The position numbers were made by a program, and so were the translations under genes. Shown here one piece after another: positions 6,823 through 13,240 of a stretch of DNA of 14,359 bases. Source of the stretch: an uncultured Bacilli bacterium (GTDB taxonomy: Bacteria; Bacillota_I; Bacilli_A; RF39; UBA660); assembly GCA_944332645.1 (NCBI GenBank), contig CALVKK010000021.1, positions 1 through 14,359 on the forward strand, given 5' to 3'. Each line of letters begins with the position of its first letter. The first letter of the stretch is position 1. A model generated the notes under the pieces. That model saw nothing but the letters and a program-made list of their open reading frames with translations. It ran no database searches and was not told where the DNA came from.

Positions 6823-7066
6823 ATCGAAACATATTACATCCGCCACAATCATCATTGATAATTTGTGTTTCTTCAGTACAAGTATATTTTGGAGTGTAAC
6901 TATGAACATAATGAACACGATTAATGGTATGTGTATTTATTGGACAAATATGTGGTACTTCACAATAAAAATCTTTTTCCACACAATTATTAATCATAGG
7001 TTCATAAATAGGTTCCATTGGTTGTTGCATCATCTTATTACAACAACATGCTCTTTTATTAAACAT
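6821..7066 (-). CDS. CotD-like spore coat protein
   Basis: This 81-residue, Cys- and His-bearing protein begins MFNKRACCCNKMMQQPMEP. The middle VPHICPINTHTINRVHYVHSYTPKY resembles the VPHIHP...VNHQHFQHVHY region of Bacillus CotD, an inner-coat protein of endospores, and the end has CGGC. The nine cysteines fit a cross-linked coat component. The start has a strong AAGGGGGAT ribosome site just upstream. Upstream lies a -10-like CATATTATA that fits the sigma-K/E form CATA-N3-TA, which would place expression in the mother cell, as for coat genes. It is monocistronic, with its own terminator. Low complexity makes the family call moderate; another Cys-rich small protein is possible. If correct, the organism or its recent ancestors form spores. 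Confidence 0.7.
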   Translation of the reverse strand: MFNKRACCCNKMMQQPMEPIYEPMINNCVEKDFYCEVPHICPINTHTINRVHYVHSYTPKYTCTEETQIINDDCGGCNMFR

Positions 7067-7087
7067 TTTAATCCCCCTTACCTATTT

Positions 7088-7114
7088 TATAATATGAAGT
7101 AGTTAAATTGTTGT
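7088..7114 (-). promoter_or_regulatory. Candidate sigma-K/E-type promoter of the cotD-like gene
   Basis: CATATTATA (7096-7088) fits CATA-N3-TA, and AC at 7114-7113 stands 16 bases upstream, as in sigma-K promoters. In AT-rich DNA a match can arise by chance, but its place before a coat gene raises the odds. Confidence 0.45.
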
Positions 7115-7117
7115 ATA

Positions 7118-7139
7118 TGTGTTTGTACTAAAAAACACA
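7118..7139. other. Hairpin without T tract between dnaI and the cotD-like gene
   Basis: TGTGTTT (7118-7124) pairs with AAACACA (7133-7139) across an eight-base loop, just past the dnaI stop. No T run follows on the minus strand, so termination of the dnaBI transcript here is doubtful. It could instead be a regulator site near the coat promoter. Confidence 0.4.
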
Positions 7140-7143
7140 AGAA

Positions 7144-8034
7144 TTATTTCCTCATGTTTTTACTAATCATTTCCTTTTCCTCAGTTAAAAATTTTATTCT
7201 TTCAATAATTCTTTTAGCCTTAACTACCTCGACGCCATCCTTAGTCTGCGCTAGGTGTTGCTCCAAATTAGTTAAAGAAAAATTAGAAGTTATAAAAGTT
7301 GTCAAATTATTATCCATCCGATGCTGTAAAATAGGGCATAAGATTTCATCTCTTGACCAAGGTGTAATAGCTTCAGCCCCTAAATCATCGATTAATAGCA
7401 AAGGAACATTTTTAATATATTCTATCTTATCTTCATAATCGTCAGCAAAAGAAGATTTTAAATTTCTAATAAACTCTGGCCAAAAAATTACAGCACTTTT
7501 AATTCCTTTTTTAGCTAATTCATTAAAAGTCGCCACCACTAGATATGTTTTACCGCAACCAAAGTTACCAGTTAAATACAATCCTTTAAAAGAAGGCTGA
7601 GCAATAAAATTGTTTAACCATAAAATCACTTCTTTACGACCAACTAATCTTTTATCGACATTATCCCAACTAGCTTCAACATATGAACTTGGTAAGTTAT
7701 AATACTTAACATTTTTAGAAAAGGAATATTTTTTATCTCGATTAACTTTATAACGACATGGTTTATAACGAAATTGCAAAGTTTGACCAACTACCTTAGG
7801 TAAGTAAATATAGCCAAGTATTTTGTTCTTACAATCACCTAATCCACTACAATTCAAGCAATGATCATATTCCTGCGCACATTCATCTAAAATTGATGTA
7901 TATTGCATCAAAATTTCTTCATCAATATTTAACTTCGACACAAATTGTTGAAAATCTTTATTTTTCAAAGCATCTTGATACGATTCTTTAAGTTTTCGTT
8001 TATCATATTTTAAATTATCAGAAACGTTAATCAT
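7144..8034 (-). CDS. dnaI: Primosomal helicase loader DnaI
   Basis: DnaI is the 296-residue AAA+ ATPase that loads the replicative helicase at origins and restart sites, working with DnaB and DnaD. The N-terminal helicase-binding domain contains a Cys cluster (C52, C59, C62, C68; CLNCSGLGDC) fitting its zinc site. The ATPase domain has Walker A TGNFGCGKT (155-163), Walker B LLLIDD (212-217), sensor 1 TSN (249-251) and arginines near 275-280 in the expected arginine-finger region. The length matches Bacillus DnaI (about 310). The ATG at 8034 overlaps the dnaB stop as ATGA, with AAAGGAG eight bases upstream, so the two proteins are translationally coupled. Confidence 0.93.
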   Translation of the reverse strand: MINVSDNLKYDKRKLKESYQDALKNKDFQQFVSKLNIDEEILMQYTSILDECAQEYDHCLNCSGLGDCKNKILGYIYLPKVVGQTLQFRYKPCRYKVNRDKKYSFSKNVKYYNLPSSYVEASWDNVDKRLVGRKEVILWLNNFIAQPSFKGLYLTGNFGCGKTYLVVATFNELAKKGIKSAVIFWPEFIRNLKSSFADDYEDKIEYIKNVPLLLIDDLGAEAITPWSRDEILCPILQHRMDNNLTTFITSNFSLTNLEQHLAQTKDGVEVVKAKRIIERIKFLTEEKEMISKNMRK

Positions 8035-9296
8035 CGACCCAACTCCTTTTCAAATTGTACCAGTTCTTCATCAGTTAGTAATTCTTCCGTTATATCCTTA
8101 GTAAGCCACTGTGGCACTATTTCTTTGACACTTAAATTCTTTTTAGTTTTAGTTTTATTCTTATCATATTCATTCATGGCAATATCCATCGCATCACTAA
8201 CCGTCGTAATTTTACTTCTTTTCCACTGCGCAGCTATTTGTTCAACAAAGCTTCTAACTAATTTGTTATTGTTAATCTTAAGAACATAATCAATCAAAAC
8301 ATTAACCACACCAGGATTTAATTTCTGATCAATAATTAGATATTCGATAATTTCTAAATCTTTTTTAGTTGGGCGAGCTCCCTGTTTAGAAGCTAAGAAA
8401 TCGTAAGGATTTTCTTTTTCAAATTGATTAATCAATTTTGATTTACGAGAATCTTCAACTTTATCCTGTCTTAAACACAAAGGTTGACTTTGAAATACTG
8501 CCCTAGGAATTTTGCCTTTATGTTCAAATTTATAGAAACTGCGACAATTATCCTTTAATAAATCTATATCTATGCGGTAATTAACAATACTGTTTTTAAT
8601 TATTTCACTCATTGCTTCGTTATCTAAACCATAAACAAACGATAATTGATAAATTATTTCTTTATTTTCATTTGAAATGTTTTTTAGATTCAACATTCCT
8701 TCAGGAATCAGACTTAAAACCTCATTAAAATTAATTGTTGGCTCAAATGCTAAATCTAAATGATTAATTTTTCTAATATTTTTATTATCCACTTTTTCTG
8801 ACTCCAAAAAATTGTAAACATCTTTAAAACTACACGATATGTTTTTATATCCATTCAAATCAATTTTAGGAATCGCTAATGTTTCGATAATTCTACTATA
8901 CTCTTTTTTAGTTAAATTATTGTATAATGCCGTATTTAAAATTGGATTATTGATAAATTCATAAGCAGATAAAGGACTGTATAATTCATATATATAACTG
9001 TTTACTTCACCTTCTTTTAAATATGTTTTAACAAGGCCGATTCCCTCTAATTTTTCCCTTGCTTCTTTTATATCTTCGATCTTCATTTGCATACTTGTAA
9101 TTAAATCACTGTGAATATTACCAGATGAGTTAATTTTATTTTGGTCTAAAAAGCTCCACAAAGTAAAATAAAGACTTATTCCAATACCTCCAATTATCGG
9201 TTGATATAAAAGCATTAAAACTAAACGATCCTGATCGTTTAAAATAGTTTTATTAATAACCACAAAATTATCAAGTGGCAATAAAGAAGTTGTCAT
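8031..9296 (-). CDS. dnaB: Replication initiation and membrane attachment protein DnaB (Gram-positive type)
   Basis: This 421-residue protein of the DnaB/DnaD family is not the replicative helicase that bears the same name in E. coli. The N-terminus LLPLDNFVVINKTILNDQDR followed by LVLMLLYQPIIGG is the typical DnaB winged-helix start. A C-terminal DnaB_2/DnaD-like module lies at about residues 290-385 and includes SFVEQIAAQWKRSKI, the family's Yxx(x)IxxxW-like DNA-binding segment. It co-loads the helicase with DnaI. The start at 9296 follows AAGGAG by eight bases; an ATG at 9317 lies upstream of that ribosome site and within the promoter region. It is the first gene of a two-gene operon, separated from the XRE gene upstream by a terminator. 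Confidence 0.9.
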   Translation of the reverse strand: MTTSLLPLDNFVVINKTILNDQDRLVLMLLYQPIIGGIGISLYFTLWSFLDQNKINSSGNIHSDLITSMQMKIEDIKEAREKLEGIGLVKTYLKEGEVNSYIYELYSPLSAYEFINNPILNTALYNNLTKKEYSRIIETLAIPKIDLNGYKNISCSFKDVYNFLESEKVDNKNIRKINHLDLAFEPTINFNEVLSLIPEGMLNLKNISNENKEIIYQLSFVYGLDNEAMSEIIKNSIVNYRIDIDLLKDNCRSFYKFEHKGKIPRAVFQSQPLCLRQDKVEDSRKSKLINQFEKENPYDFLASKQGARPTKKDLEIIEYLIIDQKLNPGVVNVLIDYVLKINNNKLVRSFVEQIAAQWKRSKITTVSDAMDIAMNEYDKNKTKTKKNLSVKEIVPQWLTKDITEELLTDEELVQFEKELGR

Positions 9297-9304
9297 TGTT
9301 ATCA

Positions 9305-9329
9305 CTCCTTTTCCCATAATATAATATCA
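9305..9329 (-). promoter_or_regulatory. Probable dnaB promoter and ribosome binding site
   Basis: TGA-TATTAT (9329-9321) is an extended -10, and a second TATTAT overlaps it (9321-9316). AAGGAG lies at 9310-9305. The -35 region falls in the T run of the preceding terminator and shows no consensus. Confidence 0.4.
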
Positions 9330-9341
9330 TATTTCACAAAT

Positions 9342-9372
9342 AAAAAAAAGAATTTTATTGAATTCTTTTTTT
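9342..9372 (-). terminator. Intrinsic terminator of the minus-strand XRE gene
   Basis: A 12-base A/T-rich stem (AAAAAAAGAATT paired with AATTCTTTTTTT) carries the XRE stop codon in its six-base loop and ends in a run of eight T on the minus strand. It insulates dnaB from the regulator. Confidence 0.7.
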
Positions 9373-9564
9373 AAAATCATCATAAAATAAACGATCTGGC
9401 TTTGTTTTTAAAATATCAGCGATTTTTACCGCCATATTATAGGATAAACTGCGCTTATTATTTTCTATTTGTGAATAAAAAGGTTTACTTATCCCTAACT
9501 TTTCTGCCATATACTTAGCTGTATAACCTTTTTTTTGCCTGGTTTGCTTTAATTTAAAATTCAT
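9355..9564 (-). CDS. XRE-family helix-turn-helix regulator (small)
   Basis: This 69-residue protein is little more than one Cro/CI-type DNA-binding domain. It runs KLKQTRQKKGYTAKYMAEKLGIS (4-26), the recognition region KPFYSQIENNKRS (27-39) and SYNMAVKIADILKTKPDRLFYDD (41-63). No sensor or dimer domain is visible. The ATG at 9564 has AAGGAGT six bases upstream, and the -10 box TATAAT lies six bases before that. A longer reading of the same frame (to 9750) would run through its promoter and into the opposing XRE gene, so I reject it. A tandem 11-base repeat covers its -35 region, suggesting that it or its divergent partner represses this promoter. It may have been inserted between ylxM and dnaB. 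Confidence 0.85.
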   Translation of the reverse strand: MNFKLKQTRQKKGYTAKYMAEKLGISKPFYSQIENNKRSLSYNMAVKIADILKTKPDRLFYDDFKKRIQ

Positions 9565-9583
9565 ATTATTACTCCTTATAACC

Positions 9584-9592
9584 ATTATAACA
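9584..9592 (-). promoter_or_regulatory. Extended -10 of the minus-strand XRE gene
   Basis: TGT-TATAAT at 9592-9584 forms an extended -10. The -35 position (about 9612-9607) has no consensus and falls within the tandem repeat at 9594-9615, as expected of a repressor site that blocks polymerase. Confidence 0.6.
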
Positions 9593-9593
9593 C

Positions 9594-9615
9594 ATAGTGC
9601 ACTGATAGTGTACTG
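9594..9615. promoter_or_regulatory. Tandem 11-bp direct repeat, probable XRE operator
   Basis: ATAGTGCACTG (9594-9604) is followed at once by ATAGTGTACTG (9605-9615), differing at one base. Each unit contains an AGTGCACT-type palindrome (perfect in the first). The 11-base period puts both units on the same DNA face. The site lies between the two divergent XRE genes. Confidence 0.65.
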
Positions 9616-9640
9616 TAAAATATACAAATTTATGAGAAAA

Positions 9641-9664
9641 TATAATTGGTAATCTTTTCCAATT
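9641..9664 (+). promoter_or_regulatory. -10 element and inverted repeat before the plus-strand XRE gene
   Basis: TATAAT at 9641-9646 has no clear -35. AATTGG (9644-9649) and CCAATT (9659-9664) form six-base arms across the likely transcription start, a possible second operator or a weak leader hairpin. Confidence 0.45.
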
Positions 9665-9677
9665 TTGAGGTGATGAA

Positions 9678-9917
9678 ATGGAAAGACTAAATGAATATAA
9701 AGTTTTAACAAAAAATATAAAATACTATAGAATAAAAGCGAATTTGACACAAGAACAACTAGCTGAAAAATCTGATTTAAGTGTTTCCTATATAAAACAG
9801 CTAGAATCAGGAAAAGAATTTAAAAATATCACTTTTAACTCATTTTCGAAAATAGCTAAAGCTTTAGATATCAGTGTAAAACAATTATTTACAGAAAACA
9901 CTAAAATCGGTGTTTAA
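9678..9917 (+). CDS. XRE-family helix-turn-helix regulator (small)
   Basis: This 79-residue protein has a single Cro/CI-type helix-turn-helix domain: NIKYYRIKANLTQEQLAEKSDLS (13-35), recognition segment VSYIKQLESGKEFKN (36-50), then FNSFSKIAKALDISVKQLF (53-71) and a short tail. GAGGTGA at 9667-9673 is a strong ribosome site four bases before the ATG. It is divergent from another XRE gene, and the two probably share the tandem repeat between them. Its stop overlaps the ylxM stop by four bases on the opposite strand, and its terminator hairpin (9946-9974) lies within ylxM. No toxin or metal-sensing domain is visible, so the signal is unknown. Confidence 0.88.
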   Translation: MERLNEYKVLTKNIKYYRIKANLTQEQLAEKSDLSVSYIKQLESGKEFKNITFNSFSKIAKALDISVKQLFTENTKIGV

Positions 9918-10204
9918 ATCAGGTCAAAAATTTTATTTTTTATATCATCATCTAATTTGTCGATGATGTTTTTTATTTGTTCATATTTGACCAATAATTT
10001 TAGTTTATCCTCATAATATAATAATTTTTCAGTTGTCTCTTTTAATGTTTTATGAATAGCATTGCGGCTTATTTGATAAATTTCACTCATCTCACTCAAA
10101 GTAAGATTATCAAAATAATAATCCTTAAAATATTTCCGTTGATGATCTGTCAATAACTCACCATAATAATCAAATAACTTAGATAAAAAAATTTGGTTTT
10201 CCAT
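9914..10204 (-). CDS. ylxM: YlxM/p13-like DNA-binding protein, signal recognition particle associated
   Basis: This 96-residue protein begins MENQIFLSKLFDYYGELLTDHQRKYF and then has DNLTLSEMSEIYQISRNAIHKTL (32-54), a sigma-70 region-4-like helix-turn-helix, and a charged helical tail. This is the UPF0122/YlxM layout (usual length about 100-115, so slightly short). Family members usually neighbour ffh or ftsY and have been proposed to modulate the signal recognition particle; the mechanism is not settled. Here the gene is third after ftsY and ffh is not in the window. The ATG at 10204 is one base after the stop of the preceding membrane gene, whose GGATAA end supplies a weak ribosome site, suggesting coupled translation. 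A TTG at 10228 is a less likely start. Confidence 0.85.
   Translation of the reverse strand: MENQIFLSKLFDYYGELLTDHQRKYFKDYYFDNLTLSEMSEIYQISRNAIHKTLKETTEKLLYYEDKLKLLVKYEQIKNIIDKLDDDIKNKIFDLI
9946..9974 (+). terminator. Terminator of the plus-strand XRE gene, within ylxM
   Basis: CATCATC (9946-9952) pairs with GATGATG (9962-9968) around a nine-base loop, and six T follow (9969-9974). It lies about 30 bases past the XRE stop, inside the opposing coding region. Confidence 0.6.
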
Positions 10205-10205
10205 T

Positions 10206-10460
10206 TTATCCGAAAAAAGCTGAAGCAATTATAATGATACCTAGTCCTAGATAAATAGGTGTCATATATTTTCTTTTATATATTTTTTGATTATTATATG
10301 CGATAATAAACATAAGCAAACCTATTAAAACCTGGCAGATAATAAATAATTCTGCCGCAAATAAACTGGCCACCCCAAAACTAACCAAAAATATTGCTAA
10401 AGATATTTGTAATAGCATCGTGATTTGTTCTATTGTGTTAATTTCTAACTTATTTTTCAT
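10206..10460 (-). CDS. Small three-helix membrane protein of unknown function
   Basis: I do not recognise this 84-residue protein. After a polar start (MKNKLEINTIEQ) there are three hydrophobic stretches, about 16-36, 37-55 and 67-83. Between the second and third lies a basic loop NNQKIYKRKYM (56-66), probably cytoplasmic, which by the positive-inside rule puts the N-terminus outside. GGAGG overlaps the end of ftsY just before the ATG at 10460, and the two genes overlap by 11 bases. ylxM begins one base after its stop. The tight packing between ftsY and ylxM implies co-expression with the signal recognition particle pathway, but does not show a role in it. Confidence 0.75.
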   Translation of the reverse strand: MKNKLEINTIEQITMLLQISLAIFLVSFGVASLFAAELFIICQVLIGLLMFIIAYNNQKIYKRKYMTPIYLGLGIIIIASAFFG

Positions 10461-11427
10461 TTTCTCCTCCAAATAATCCATATATATATTTTTCAATATC
10501 GAAGACTGCTAAGTCCTCCTCTTTTTCACCCAAACCAACAAATTTAACGGGAATACTGACTTCTTCTTTTATCGCTAAAACAATCCCCCCCTTAGCCGTA
10601 CCATCGAGTTTAGTTAAAATAATACCTGTAATGTTGGTTATTTCTTTAAAACTCTTAGCTTGGCTAATACCATTTTGACCAGTAGTTGCATCGATAACTA
10701 ATAAAGTTTCATGGGGTGCACCATCAACTAACTTACCAATTACTCTATTTATCTTATCTAATTCGTTCATTAAATTTATTTTATTTTGTAACCGCCCAGC
10801 TGTATCGATCAAAACGACATCATAGTTTTCATTTTTGGCTTTAGTTAATCCATCATAAATCACGCTAGAAGCATCCTTACTGTCACTATACACAACTTCG
10901 CAATCAATACGTTTACCCCATTCGATTATCTGTTCGACCGCTCCTGCTCTGAAAGTATCTCCAGCTACTAATAAAACTTTTTTATTTTGCTTTTTTAGTC
11001 GATGAGCAATTTTACCAATGCTAGTTGTCTTCCCGACACCATTGACACCAACAAACAAAATAACAGTCGGATTTGTATCGGCATAATTAATTTTATTAAC
11101 GATGATATCATTATTAACATAAAGAATAAACATCTCGTCGATAATAACATCCATTAAATCTTTAGAATCACTGATATTTTCCGACTTAACTCTTTTTTTT
11201 AATTTATCGATAAACTTCATTACTGTCTTGACACCTATATCCGCCATAATAAATATTTCTTCTAATTCTTCAAAATATTCGTCACTAACTTTTTTATACT
11301 TTCGGTTCAAAAGACTTATTCTATTTACAAATTCTTTACTAGTTTTTTGCATTCCTTCAGAATAAACTTCTAATTCTTTTTTGCTAGAATTACTAAATAT
11401 TTGTTTGAATTTGTCAAATAATCCCAT
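10450..11427 (-). CDS. ftsY: Signal recognition particle receptor FtsY
   Basis: FtsY is the 325-residue SRP-family GTPase that docks ribosome-SRP complexes at the membrane for co-translational insertion. The N domain covers about 30-110. The G domain has the P-loop GVNGVGKTT (127-135), DTFRAGAVEQ (157-166), DTAGRL (208-213), TKLDGTAKGG (272-281) and GLGE (298-301). A short N-terminal amphipathic stretch, MGLFDKFKQIF, would bind lipid. There is no long acidic A domain, as in Bacillus (329 residues). AGGTGA precedes the ATG at 11427 and a strong promoter lies just upstream. It heads an operon with a small membrane protein and ylxM. Confidence 0.96.
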   Translation of the reverse strand: MGLFDKFKQIFSNSSKKELEVYSEGMQKTSKEFVNRISLLNRKYKKVSDEYFEELEEIFIMADIGVKTVMKFIDKLKKRVKSENISDSKDLMDVIIDEMFILYVNNDIIVNKINYADTNPTVILFVGVNGVGKTTSIGKIAHRLKKQNKKVLLVAGDTFRAGAVEQIIEWGKRIDCEVVYSDSKDASSVIYDGLTKAKNENYDVVLIDTAGRLQNKINLMNELDKINRVIGKLVDGAPHETLLVIDATTGQNGISQAKSFKEITNITGIILTKLDGTAKGGIVLAIKEEVSIPVKFVGLGEKEEDLAVFDIEKYIYGLFGGENEK

Positions 11428-11446
11428 ATTTATTTCACCTTAAACT

Positions 11447-11475
11447 ATTATAACAAAAAAAAATATTAATGTCTA
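11447..11475 (-). promoter_or_regulatory. Sigma-A promoter of ftsY
   Basis: TAGACA (11475-11470), 17 bases, then TATAAT (11452-11447) preceded by TGT, an extended -10. The ribosome site AGGTGA starts only six bases after the -10. Confidence 0.75.
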
Positions 11476-11506
11476 TTTTTTCTTTAACATTTAATTGAAA
11501 CTTGTT

Positions 11507-11535
11507 TTGACAAACAGAAAGAAAAAATGTATAAT
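11507..11535 (+). promoter_or_regulatory. Perfect consensus sigma-A promoter of rnj
   Basis: TTGACA at 11507-11512, exactly 17 bases, and TATAAT at 11530-11535. Initiation near 11542 gives a leader of about 30 bases before the AAGGAGG ribosome site (11561-11567) and the ATG at 11572. It is divergent from the ftsY promoter. Confidence 0.85.
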
Positions 11536-11571
11536 TATATAGTCATAATTCTTAAAAAGAAAGGAGGAAAA

Positions 11572-13224
11572 ATGTTTAAAGAATGCATTACTAAAGTATT
11601 TGCTTTAGGCGGATTAGGTGAAGTCGGTAAAAATATGTACTGCATCATGCATGACAATGAAATTATAATTATTGATGCTGGTGTTAGTTTTCCTGATGAT
11701 AATATGGGCATTGATTATATAATCCCTGACTTTACTTTTCTTAAAAAAAATGAAAAAAACATAAAAGGCTTATTTATCACCCACGGACATGAAGATCATA
11801 TTGGTGCTATTCCTTTTTTATTGCAAAAAGTCAATATACCTGCCATATATGCTCCTAATCAAGCAATTGGCTTGATTCGCAAAAAACTAGAAGAACGAAA
11901 TATTCAATATAAAAATTTATTTGTTTATAATGAAAAATCACGAATAAAATTTAAACATATTAGTGTTGAATTTTTTATGACAACACACTCGATTCCTGAT
12001 AGTCATGGAATATGTATCCATACTCCTAACGGAACAATCGTCACAACTGGTGATTTTAAATTTGATTTCACTCCAATCGGACCAATGGCTAATCTGCATA
12101 AAATGGCCGAAATTGGAAAAAAAGGTGTAACATTATTACTGAGTGATAGTACTAATGCTTTAGTGCAAGGTATATCAGCGAGTGAATCCAAAGTCGATGA
12201 AGCTTTATCTGATATATTTAAAAAACATCAAGGTCGAATTATAATTGCCACTTTTGCCTCAAATATCTATCGTTTAAAACATATTGTCGATACATGCAAA
12301 AGAAACAATCGTAAAATAGCTATCTTTGGTAGAAGTATGAATAATAATATTGAAATTTCAATCGAAGGTGGCTACATTAAAAACAAAGGCATCTTTATAA
12401 CTCCAGAAGAAGCTAATAGCATGCCTGATAATAAAGTTTGTCTTTTGTGTACTGGTAGTCAAGGCGAACCTTTAGCTGCTTTAAGTAGAATTGCTAATGG
12501 CAATCATAAAAACATAAAATTAAAAAATAATGATACGGTTATCTTTTCTTCATCAGCTATTCCTGGTAACGCTGTAAGTATTTCAAGAACAATCAACAAA
12601 TTATACTTAAGAGGAGTCAAAGTTTATACTAATACCTCATTAAGTGATGTTCATACTTCAGGACATGCTAGTGAAGAGGAATTAAAACTGATGATTAGAT
12701 TAATTAAACCTAGATATTTCATGCCAGTTCATGGTGAATATCGTATGCTTAAAAAACATGCTGATATTGGTATCATGTGTGATATTCCAAAGGAAAACAC
12801 CTTTGTTTTAGGTAACGGTGATGTTTTAAATATCAAAAATGGAAAAGTTACTATTGGTCAACCAATTCAAGCTGGGGATTCTTATGTCGATGGTAATCGA
12901 ATTGGTGATGTTGATAATGTTGTTATGAAAGAAAGAAAATCCATGAGTCAAGACGGTATTGTTATTGTTACATTAACGATTAAAAATAATAAATTAATTA
13001 CTATTCCTAATGTAACAACAAGAGGATTTATCCTAGTAAATGATAATATTCAATTAGTACATGATCTACAAAATAAATCAAAACAAATTATTGAAGAAAA
13101 GTTAAAAGGACATAATAACGAATTAAAGTCGGTAATCATTTCTGAATTATTACCTTACATATATGAAAAAACTGGACGAAAACCGACAATATTACCAATC
13201 ATTATGGAAATAAAAGAAGCCTAA
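11572..13224 (+). CDS. rnj: Ribonuclease J
   Basis: This 550-residue metallo-beta-lactamase/beta-CASP RNase degrades and processes RNA from the 5' end and also cuts internally. Visible motifs are the metal site THGHEDHIGA (70-79; H71, H73, D75, H76), TTHSIPDS, TGDFKFD, SDSTNA, the beta-CASP segment ending HTSGHASEEEL, and PVHGEYRML with the late histidine ligand. The length matches Bacillus RNase J1 (555). Only one paralogue is in the window, so J1 and J2 cannot be told apart; the intact catalytic residues favour J1. The ATG at 11572 follows AAGGAGG by four bases. An in-frame ATG at 11527 overlaps the -10 box and is not the start. The convergent terminator at 13208-13240 is shared with mutM. 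Confidence 0.95.
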   Translation: MFKECITKVFALGGLGEVGKNMYCIMHDNEIIIIDAGVSFPDDNMGIDYIIPDFTFLKKNEKNIKGLFITHGHEDHIGAIPFLLQKVNIPAIYAPNQAIGLIRKKLEERNIQYKNLFVYNEKSRIKFKHISVEFFMTTHSIPDSHGICIHTPNGTIVTTGDFKFDFTPIGPMANLHKMAEIGKKGVTLLLSDSTNALVQGISASESKVDEALSDIFKKHQGRIIIATFASNIYRLKHIVDTCKRNNRKIAIFGRSMNNNIEISIEGGYIKNKGIFITPEEANSMPDNKVCLLCTGSQGEPLAALSRIANGNHKNIKLKNNDTVIFSSSAIPGNAVSISRTINKLYLRGVKVYTNTSLSDVHTSGHASEEELKLMIRLIKPRYFMPVHGEYRMLKKHADIGIMCDIPKENTFVLGNGDVLNIKNGKVTIGQPIQAGDSYVDGNRIGDVDNVVMKERKSMSQDGIVIVTLTIKNNKLITIPNVTTRGFILVNDNIQLVHDLQNKSKQIIEEKLKGHNNELKSVIISELLPYIYEKTGRKPTILPIIMEIKEA

Positions 13225-13240
13225 ATAGCTTCTTTTATTT
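13208..13240. terminator. Bidirectional terminator shared by rnj and mutM
   Basis: AAATAAAAGAAGC (13208-13220) pairs perfectly with GCTTCTTTTATTT (13228-13240) around a seven-base loop. T-rich arms serve both directions. The rnj stop lies at the loop and the mutM stop in the right arm. Confidence 0.8.

Noticed and set aside
6863..7102. Plus-strand open frame of 79 codons
   Set aside because: It is antisense to the cotD-like gene, with no ribosome site and no family features.
7154..7438. Plus-strand open frame of 94 codons
   Set aside because: It is antisense to the Walker B and C-terminal part of dnaI, which is certain.
8780..8800. DnaA-box-like TTATCCACT near replication genes
   Set aside because: It is a single inexact match inside dnaB coding sequence. 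There is no cluster of boxes and no AT-rich unwinding region, so no origin is supported.
9565..9750. N-terminal extension of the minus-strand XRE protein giving a hydrophobic leader
   Set aside because: It would read through the gene's own promoter, the tandem repeat and the start of the divergent XRE gene. The ATG at 9564 has a good ribosome site.
9897..9916. AAACAC/GTGTTT stem past the ylxM stop as a terminator
   Set aside because: The six-base stem is weak, the loop is long and only four T follow on the minus strand.
9342..9917. XRE pair as part of a prophage or toxin-antitoxin system
   Set aside because: No integrase, phage gene or toxin-like partner is next to it; both flanks are housekeeping genes.
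11527..11571. Earlier ATG for RNase J
   Set aside because: It overlaps the consensus -10 box and precedes the expected transcription start, and the family starts at the later Met.
12003..12191. Minus-strand open frame of 62 codons
   Set aside because: It lies inside rnj, whose conserved motifs cover this stretch.
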